Positions 10,145 to 17,836 of a DNA stretch of 19,436 bases are shown here, piece after piece. Position numbers and translations under genes: made by a program. The stretch comes from Schizophyllum amplum (taxonomy: Eukaryota; Basidiomycota; Agaricomycetes; Agaricales; Schizophyllaceae): contig VDMD01000266.1 in assembly GCA_007026445.1 (NCBI GenBank), positions 1-19,436 on the forward strand, written 5' to 3'. The stretch's first letter is position 1; the number at the start of each line of letters is the position of its first letter. The notes under the pieces were generated by a model. It was not told where the DNA came from, ran no database searches, and saw only the letters and a program-made list of their open reading frames with translations.

Positions 10145-10573
10145 GCGGGCGGGACGGATGTATCGTTAACGCATGGCTGATGAACCACTAGCATCCGTTG
10201 TACTTGTGTGTCTGTCGTGAATGTATTGAACAGTCGCATGTGCAATATGCATGAGCTTACTCTATCCTGGTACGCGCGCTCAGTCTTCGCAGTTCGACAA
10301 ACACAAGAGTCTCCCGACAAAACGCTTCATTTTCTTCGCCCTTGCCATCTCGCACGACAATGATTGAGGTTGCGTACGATTAACAAGAGAATCTGAATAA
10401 TGATCGTAAGATAGGTTACAAGTGTACAGAACACCAACGTTGTTCTCTGGTTAAGTTAACGACGAAGCATCCGACACCGGCCACGGAAGATAGCGACACG
10501 TAAGTATCCCCCCGCATTGCAAGCATCCTCGCTCGCTCGTCGCAGAACTCATCAACATCATCGCAATCAAGCT
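10145..10573. other. Convergent intergenic region of unit 1
   Basis: This lies between the methyltransferase stop and the stop of seven-helix copy A on the other strand. Both transcripts must end here. The first 350 bp match 14125-14480 with only scattered differences. No clear terminator structure was seen. Confidence 0.6.
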
Positions 10574-12628
10574 CTACGACTCCAAACTCTGTCGACGCGA
10601 ACCCCCCGTCCTCGTCGCCGCCCCACCACCCACAGATGCATCCACCAGCGTCGCATCCGTGCCCGTATCGACTGAATCGAGCACCGCTGCCCGCCCATCG
10701 GCCGCAGCAGAATACCACACATGTCATCCGAGTACACGGCCGTGCTCTCCGCGTGCCCCAAGGTGTCCTCGGAGGTCTCACAGGCGGGCGACGACCCCGC
10801 GTGCGACTCAGCGCCCCCGAACAGCGACCCACGAAGCGAGTCCGTGTCGACGACCAAGGGCCCGGTGCGAAAGTGGATGCTGCGCGACAAAGTGGCGCTG
10901 GACATGGTTGCGAACGTGTCGGCCTGTGAGCGCTGGAGGGCCACGGCGATGATGACGAGGGTGGGAATGAGGGCCTGACTCGAGAAGGTCAGTGGTGAGC
11001 CATGGAGAAGGAACGACTGGGTAGCATGCGACGAGAGTAGAGACAGATGTGGACGACGTACCGTCCCCTCTCCGACAGCGATCTGGATCAGGTTCGCTAG
11101 CCCGTTGTTATCTTCCCCGGTCACGTAGGTATGCATGTACACAGCGAGAAGCATGGCCTGCACTCGTCAGTCATCAAAGGGATGCATCAAGCGCGTTTAG
11201 TGGAGCAGGGACGACGTAGGATAACATGTTCAACATTGCATCGGCGAGTAGGGCATACGCGGCAGAATACGCATAACACAGGATTCAAAAACAAGTCGTC
11301 CATCAGCGCACGAAAGGCGGGGCCGGAACGCTGAGACACGCACCCATAGCATCACATAGAGCGCCCCCGACTCCGCAAGCAAGACGAGCATCCGCTCTAC
11401 GCGGTTCGGTGCCCGGCGACGACTACTCCCAGCGCTACCGGCCTTCGCCAATCGTCGGTATGTCCTGGAGAAGGTACGTAAGCAACGCGAAGGGAAAGCG
11501 GATCAGCCGCATGAGCATTTGAGTCTATGTACACAGCTGGGCGCATCAGCGACGTGCTCCGCATCAGACATGGGCGAGTCGCAGGACGTGGTCGAGCGCC
11601 CGCTCATCAGTCCCTTCCTGGGCGTCCCGAAGACAACAGGATCTGACGGAGAGCGCCCAGACGCCAAAAGAGATAGAGCCGAAGCTATTCACATACCATG
11701 TTCTATACCCGGCGAGCGCTGTGGTCACGATGTTCGTAACGAGGCCGGGATGATGGTGAGAAGAATGCGAGCGACCTGTGCGAAGTTGCGGTTGCCGGAG
11801 ACGATACCGTGGAGTAAAGAGAAACTTCGAGGGTGCTGCCAACTGCGAAAACGTTAGAAAGGACACGATGAGACATTCAACCGAGTTGAGTCGCTCGTAG
11901 GGTGATGGATTGTGGGGAAGGGGTTTGCAAGTCATGAAGGTGGAGGCGAGCTTCAAGACAGATGGTGCTTGTCCAGCTTGACTGGTCTACGAAGTGCATG
12001 TGCACGCATGCCTGGAAAGGGGAATGGAGGAGATGATGAGGTGCTCACCGATGATCCCGGAAAGGCAGATGCCCAGTACGACCGCGATACGACGACTACG
12101 CATCCAGATGACCCAAGCCCGCCAGGATGATATCAGGTCCGCAATTAACAGCTGGGGAACACTGTCAGCGACATGGAAATGATCAGAAGAGCGCGACCAC
12201 GCACCATTACGCGTTGCGCGATCAAGCTCGCGACCAAGATTCCATCCATCGCTTGGGACGCGTTCGACGGGGGGTTCGTCCCGTCGAGCGCAGTTCGTAT
12301 GACATATACCGACAGCCAGCCAATGAATGAGATGGATGCGCATGTAAAGATGGCCGTCGTCGCCGCGCGCAGCGCGACATTGCGAGGCGAGCGTGGCTGA
12401 GGGGACATTGAGCTGGTGTACTGGTGTCTGAACTCGAGGAGGACCCACTACAGCGCCGAGAGGAGATGAGGAAGAGCGCGGCGTGTACACCTGCGGCACG
12501 TTAACTTGAAGAAGCGAGCTCTGCTTCGATCACGTACCATAGAGCGCCATCTGTACGCCCACGGTGATCGCCGTCCACTTCTGGGCGGCGACGGAGGCCG
12601 CGGTGAGGGGGCCGGGCGCGGAAGGCAT
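10574..12628 (-). pseudogene. Seven-helix membrane protein, copy A, frame-broken
   Basis: Basidiomycete multi-pass membrane protein family; function not known. Exon equivalents on the minus strand: 12628-12538, 12490-12449, 12396-12205, 12151-12049, 11842-11697, 11464-11344, 11157-11062, 10974-10574. Recognisable blocks: ITVGVQMALYG, AATTAIFTCASISFIGW, LLIADLISSWRAWVIW, TNIVTTALAGYRTW, ERMLVLLAESGALYVMLW, LIPTLVIIAVALQRS, and a long polar tail. Splice sites match copy B exactly. Compared with B it lacks one base in exon 2, one in exon 3, two in exon 5 (one in a C run) and one in a G run of exon 8 near the GGQR motif. The final exon otherwise runs to a stop at 10576-10574, with a tail end unlike B (RRQSLES). 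Several separate shifts make a functional product unlikely unless the assembly is wrong. Confidence 0.8.
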
Positions 12629-13025
12629 GGCTACATGAGGGCGGCTCGAGAGTTTTGCGCGAGCACGCGCTGCGCAACCGCCTCTATGCGGAGCGTGCGA
12701 CATGACGCCAGACGACTGATGGGGACATCCGGATCTGCCGCCATGCTGAGCCTCAGTTGCGGGCGTCCCTCCGCGCAGTAAGGGCCCATGTTGTAGACGA
12801 CGGAGTTCCCGAATCCAGAGCGATGCCATAGTTGACGTGGGTTACTTGCACCGTTTGCGCTGTTCCGACGCGGCCGACCGGCCGTGAGGTCTGACACGAA
12901 GGCCTTGCATGCACGAGATATCACAAGGTTTTGAACCTTCACAGTGTCGGGCGAGGTAGGTTCGAACAATGAGCATGATGGTGGAAAGAAACAATGAACG
13001 CGACGGGCCCGAGTGATGCTATCCA
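12629..13025 (-). promoter_or_regulatory. Upstream region of seven-helix copy A, conserved with copy B
   Basis: About 400 bp upstream of the start are shared with 16721-17160. Shared words include GAGGGCGGCTCGAGAGTTTT, GTGTCGGGCGAGG and GATGGTGGAA. The region probably carries the promoter of the minus-strand gene. Individual sites cannot be assigned. Confidence 0.45.
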
Positions 13026-13030
13026 AATCG

Positions 13031-13526
13031 GGAACGCCACACGGTTCCCTCGCACTTTGTTCCCTTGCACTTCGCGTTCGCGCTACCCTAAAAAATGACA
13101 ACCTGGTTTGTAGTATGTATCATAGTACTTACAGACCCGTCAGCACCTTCGTGGCAGGCGACCACTATGTAATCCGGGATGAAGACCACATCACCGCCGG
13201 GGCTACTGGCCCATTGTCGGGCCGTCGAAGTCAACAAAACTCAAACAACAGAAAGTCAACAGATTCAAACAACAAAGGTACATCTCAGACCGCAATGACC
13301 ACTCCAGGGCTTCTGAAGCAACCCCCGCCCGGACGAGGTATCTCGATAAGACCTGGTCGGAGGACCTCCGCCTCAACGCCCATCATTGCAACTTTGTCCA
13401 GCCTGCCCGGCCCCAGTCCGTCACGTCGTTCGACGCCGACGCCCCACGTACTCCTGCCTGTTCCGTGCCATGAAGCGCAACCCACGCATCGACAAGCCCA
13501 TTCTCCTCGACCAGCCCGTCGTCCTG
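13031..13526 (+). other. Unique spacer between duplication units with a gene fragment
   Basis: This sequence is absent from the unit alignment. From about 13337 to 13465 a + frame reads like an exon (YLDKTWSEDLRLNAHHCN, then a DADAPRTP stretch). A second frame from 13470 reads MKRNPRIDKPILLDQPVVL and ends exactly where unit 2 begins at 13527. The frames differ, so the fragment is broken. I do not recognise the family. A 367-codon open frame from 13013 merely runs through this spacer, the intron remnant and the orphan exon. Confidence 0.45.
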
Positions 13527-13680
13527 TGATTCATCTGTTTCCAGCTTTTTCTTCGTCTCCGACCCCCCTTCCTTCTTATTCCTGCCATTGCCTTTCACCT
13601 TGGAGTCTCATCCGCCTTGATCTAATTTCCACATATTCTATTTGGCCTGTCGTTCGCGCTTCGCTTCTTCCTCCCCCTAG

Positions 13681-14124
13681 TACCGCCCATGAACTCCCGC
13701 CACTTCTAGAAGAGAGTGGCTTCCGGATCGTGCGCGCCGGCCGTGGAGTCATTCCTATGGGCCCGATGGTGAGGCGTGTGTTTTCGAAGGACTATGGTTC
13801 GGTATTCCCGCATATCCAACCTCCCATTGCCGTCGAACCACCTCTCGCCGAGGACCAGCTCGAGTCCATCGAATCCTCCACGACGAAGACGTTCCGCCAC
13901 TTCGAGGGGATGTTGCGCGAGGCTTGGGAAGGAGGTTATCTGCGTGGGTACGATGGCGAGCTTGTGGCCCCTCCGGCCAAAGGGGATGCTGGCGATGGAG
14001 TGCTGGGCGCAGAAGATGAAGGGGAGAAGAAGTTAAGGAGATTGAGACGCGCCTCTGGCGCGAGTTCAACGAGAGAGGAAGCTATTATATCGTGCATGAA
14101 TGGGTCTTGGAGGTGAATGAGTGA
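13681..14124 (+). pseudogene. Orphan duplicated last exon of the methyltransferase
   Basis: Nearly identical to 9700-10144: it begins at the same acceptor (CCCTAG then TACCGCCC) and reads HELPPLLEESGFRIVRAG. All upstream exons, including the SAM-binding motif, are missing. A one-base net loss at about 14034 (GAAGTTAAGG where the parent has GAAGTTCGAGG) shifts the frame, and reading then stops at 14116. It cannot encode a methyltransferase. It is a truncated copy made by the segmental duplication. Confidence 0.9.
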
Positions 14125-14564
14125 GCGCGGGGACGGATGTATTGTTCATGGCTGATGAACCACTAGCATCCGTTGCACTTGTGTGTCTGTCGTGAATGTA
14201 TTGAATAGTCGCATGTGCAATATGCATGAGCTTACTCAATCCTCGTACGCGCGCTCAGTCGTCGCAGTTCGACAAACACAAGAGTCTCCCGACAATACGC
14301 TTCATTTTCTTCGCCCTTGCCATCTCGTACACCAATGATTGAGGTTGCGTACGATTAACGAGAGAATCTAAATAATGATCGTAAGATAGGATACAAGTGT
14401 ACAGAACACCAACGCTGTTCTCTGGTTAACGACGAAGCATGCGCACTGGCCACGGAAGATAGCGACACGTAAGTATCCTCCCGCATCGCAAACCTCTTCA
14501 CTCGCTCGCTCGCCCGTCGCAAATCTCCCCATCTCCATCGCAAACAAGGTCTACGAATCCGAAC
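14125..14564. other. Convergent 3' flank of unit 2
   Basis: Non-coding counterpart of 10145-10573, highly similar over its first 350 bp, with small deletions (for example near 14125-14150 and 14430). It separates the orphan exon from the stop codon of copy B. No gene seen. Confidence 0.6.
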
Positions 14565-16720
14565 TCAGTCGACGCGAACCCCCCGTCCTCGCCGCCGCCG
14601 CCCACCACCCACCGACGCATTCACCACCGTCGTATCCGTGCCCGTATCGACCGAGTCCAGCACCCGCTGCCCACCCATCGGCCGCAGCAGAATACCGTAC
14701 GTGTCATCCACCGCCGTGCTCTCCGCGTGATCCAAAACGTCGTCTTTCGAGTTCTCACAGGCAGGCGATGACCCCGCATGCGACTCGGCGCCCCTATCCA
14801 GCGACCCGCGGCGTGAGTCTGTATCGACGACCAGAGGATTAGCACCGGTGCGGAAGTGGATGCTGCGGGATAAGGTGGCGCCGGAGAGCGTTGCGAAGGG
14901 GTCGGCCTGCGAGCGCTGGAGAGCCACGGCGATATGACCATGGTGGGGATGAGAGCCTGGCTTGCGATCAGTAAGGAGCGATAGAGACCGCGAGAGGGGA
15001 TGTAGTGGTAGCCGATACGCAAAAGGAGAATATATGTAGAAGTGGAAGATACGCAGTTGTAGAAGATATGCACCAAGCACTGAGAAAACGGATCACGTAC
15101 AGTTCCTTCCCCAACGACGAGCTGGATTAAATTCGCTAGCCCGTTGTTAACTTGCCCGGCCACGTAGGTGTGCATGTATACAGCCAGGATCGCGCCCTGC
15201 ACTCGTCAGTCGTCGATACGCGTTCGCAGTCGAGTAGAGGTGACGTAGAAGGGCACATCCAATATCACATGGATGCATTTAAGAGCGCCGGAGCGAAGAA
15301 GCACGTTTATCACAAGAACCAATAAGCGCCCATCAGCACTCGAAAAACCTCGATGAGAAACTTAGCCACGCACCCATAGCAGCACATAGAGCGCCCCAGA
15401 CTCTGCAAGCAAGATCAACATCCGCTCGACGCGGTTCGGTGCCCGGCGACGACTGTTGCCAGCGCTCCCCGCCTTCGCTAACCGTCGGTATATCCTGGAG
15501 GTAAGCGCGTCAGCGACGAAAGATAAGCGCATCAGCAACAGGGGACTAGTGAGCTCGACATCACTGAGCGTGGCAGCGACGTGCTCCGTATCCAGCGACG
15601 TGCCTGTATCCAACGACGTGCTCCATATCAGCGACATGGTCCATATCAGCGACGTGTTCCATATCGTTCCACGAGCGCGCCTCAGGACGTGATAGAGCCT
15701 CGAGCGCCTCAACAAGTCCTGAAGGCACGCAGGACCCCTGGGAGAAGCGCCAAGGCGCCAAGGAAATCCATCTGCTCACCAGGTTCTGTATGCGACGAGC
15801 GCCGTGGTTACGATGTTCGTAATGAGGCCGGGGATGATGGTGAGGAGGATGCGCGTAGCCTGCGCGAAGTGGCGGTTGCCCGAGATGACACCCTGGACGT
15901 AGAGTGCGACTTCGAGGGTGCTGCAGACTGAGAAAAGGTCAGAAAGTCATGGTGAGGGTCGTGATGAGGCAGTCATGCGAGAGATGCATTGCTCGTAGGG
16001 TGATGGAGTGTAGCGGAGGGGCTCGCGAATGGAACAGCAGATTCCGAGAAGGATGGGTTTCGCCCATTTTAGGTGAAGGAAAAGCATGTCCGCGCATATT
16101 TGGAGGGGAAGAGCGAGGATGACGAGTGCTCACGGGTGATTGCAAGAAGACAGATAACCAGCAGGACCGCGATATGACGGTTACGCATCCAGATGACCCA
16201 TGCTCGCCAGGCCGATATCATGTCGGAAATCAACAACTGAGGCCACCGTTAGCGATACGGAAGGAATGAAAGAGTCAACCACGCACCATGATACGCTCCG
16301 CGATCAAGCCCGCGACCATGACCCCGTCCAGAGTGCGCAACGCGTTCAACGGGGGATTCCTGCCTCTGAGTGCGATTTGTATGACGTAGACCGGCATCCA
16401 GCCAATGAACGAGATGGATGCGCAAACGAAGATGGCTGTCGTCGCCGCGCGCAGCGCGACATTGCGCGGGGAACGATGGCTGGGGGAACGTAGCATGAGA
16501 AGACCACCCGCCGCGCATCACGCAAAGGGACTCACTATAGCGCCGACAGCGACATGAGGAAGAGCGCGACGTGCACCCCTACAGGAACGCGTTAGCTCGT
16601 CGACAGGGAAGGGCGCGTCGATCACGCACCATAGAACGCCATCTGGAACCCCACGGTGATCGTCGTCCATTGTTGGATGTCTATGAAGACCTCGATGGGA
16701 GGGCCCGGCGAAGAAGGCAT
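14565..16720 (-). CDS. Seven-helix membrane protein, copy B, one frameshift in last exon
   Basis: Basidiomycete-specific multi-pass membrane protein; role unknown, possibly receptor-like by topology only. Minus-strand exons: 16720-16630, 16578-16536, 16479-16287, 16236-16134, 15927-15780, 15494-15374, 15196-15101, 14956-14565. Exons 1-7 join in perfect phase. Seen: short N terminus, helices at about residues 19-42, 54-78, 98-118, 129-150, 165-190, 214-245 and 255-275, WRAWVIW (119-125), YRTW before exon 6, a basic loop, ESGALY (224-229), IPTMVI (268-273), then a polar Ser/Gly/Arg tail of about 120 residues. One base is missing between 14933 and 14934 relative to copy A (GATATG against GATGATG). 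The tail conserved with A (DPFATL, RSIHFRTG, LLRPMGGQR) lies in the restored frame, about 395 residues in all. The start is chosen because copy A conserves it. Confidence 0.8.
15575..15665 (-). repeat. 18-bp tandem array in intron 5 of copy B
   Basis: Five adjacent units at 15575, 15594, 15612, 15630 and 15648, of the form AGCGACGTGCTCCATATC with a few substitutions; the first is 19 bp. Intron 5 of copy B is 285 bp. The matching place in copy A has only about one related unit (near 11546-11563), so the array grew after duplication or was lost from A. Confidence 0.85.
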
Positions 16721-17160
16721 AGCTACATGAGGGCGGCTCGAGAGTTTTGCACGGACACGCGCGGCGCAACCCGCATGCGACTGAATATTATTGCCGCGTC
16801 ACACATGCGATAAGACGGGCTGATGGGGACCTTCGCCATGCTGAGCCTCGGGTGCGGGCGTGCCTCTGTACGGCACGGTGTCCTTGTTGTGGGCGACGAC
16901 GTCCTCGATCCAGAGGGAGATGCCATAGCTGGCTGTGCTTGGATCGTGCACCGTTTGCGCGCGCTTTCCGACGCGGGCGACCGACCATTTGGGCTGACAC
17001 GTGGGGCCTCAGTGCATGAACGAGAGATAAGTTATCACAAAGCTCGGGACCTTCACCGTGTCGGGCGAGGGAGGTTCGGATACTGTGCATGATGGTGGAA
17101 CTTGAAGGATTTGGGAAAGAAACAATGACCGCGACGGGTCCGAATGATGCTATCCGGGAG
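16721..17160 (-). promoter_or_regulatory. Upstream region of seven-helix copy B
   Basis: Counterpart of 12629-13025, conserved in blocks through to GATGCTATCC near 17147-17156. Likely holds promoter elements of the minus-strand gene. No individual binding site is assigned. Confidence 0.45.
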
Positions 17161-17836
17161 ACACCTTGATCCCGGACTCCCATGTCCGGCGATTTTCCCA
17201 CGCCTCAGAAGGGCGCAGAATGGGCAAGGTCAGAGGAGGAACATAGCGCTACGCACAGAAAGCCGTCGCTTTGACGAGCCTTCACACCCGCGCGCCTCCC
17301 AGGGCTAGGCTGAGCCGTCTCCCCCGCCGTCGTCGCAGGCAAGGGCCTGCGACGGAGCACCCAGGGGCTTAGGCGTGGAATCAGACGTACACCCAGTATA
17401 CACCAGTGACACGCTGCACCATGTCTAAACACCACCATCCAGTTCAAACCAACACGCTCACAGATAGAAGGCCCCAAAAAATAACATGAGAGCGACCACG
17501 CAAGAGCAATCGACACCCTGAAACGACCATCCTCCCCCGCGCCCCGACATGCGACTATACACGCAACCTCAAAGCACCACACTGAGGCCTAGAAGGCTCG
17601 GCTAGAGGACGGCAGTAGATCCCCAGACACAAGAAGCAGTGAGCGACATGTAATGCACCTCCACGCAAGACTAACCCCGCACAAGCGAGACTCGGAGACG
17701 GCCAGCAAGCCGCCTACACGCGGCAGCGGCAAGCCCGAGGGCAACCTCAAATACCCCTCACCACCTCGATGTCGAGCCGACCACGAATCCCCGTCCGGTT
17801 CTATCCCTCTCCCGCAAACCAAGCTAGAGAGCCACA
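17161..17836. other. Leader or intergenic region before the right-end gene
   Basis: No gene seen. It begins where unit 2 homology ends and runs to the start at 17837. It contains one strong hairpin at 17331-17354. It may be the 5' untranslated part of the element to its right. Confidence 0.4.
17331..17354. other. Perfect 10-bp inverted repeat (hairpin)
   Basis: CGTCGCAGGC, then a 4-base AAGG loop, then GCCTGCGACG. The stem is perfect and GC-rich. It could fold in RNA or DNA, lies about 480 bp before the right-end gene, and no function can be assigned from sequence alone. Confidence 0.75.

Larger units (their letters stand above)
9515..13025. repeat. Unit 1 of a direct tandem segmental duplication
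   Basis: This stretch aligns in the same orientation with about 13527-17160. Homology starts at the splice donor of the last methyltransferase intron. It runs through the last exon, the convergent 3' flank and the whole seven-helix gene, and ends upstream of that gene near GACGGGCCCGAGTGATGCTA. The matching right end in unit 2 is near 17137-17156. Boundaries are read by eye and could move by tens of bases on the right. Confidence 0.85.
13527..17160. repeat. Unit 2 of the tandem segmental duplication
   Basis: Same gene order and orientation as unit 1. It contains a remnant of the last methyltransferase intron (13527-13680, donor changed to GTGATT), an orphan last exon, the 3' flank, the full seven-helix copy B and its upstream region. 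It is slightly longer than unit 1, mainly through intron growth, including an 18-bp array in intron 5 of copy B. Confidence 0.85.

Noticed and set aside
13013..14116. A 367-codon + open frame
   Set aside because: It runs through the spacer, an intron remnant and the orphan methyltransferase exon; only the last part is a real protein block and it ends after a frameshift.
10574..16720. Fungal pheromone receptor pair (STE3-type)
   Set aside because: The helix count fits, but the WRAWVIW and ESGALY signatures belong to a different basidiomycete membrane family and no pheromone precursor gene was seen.
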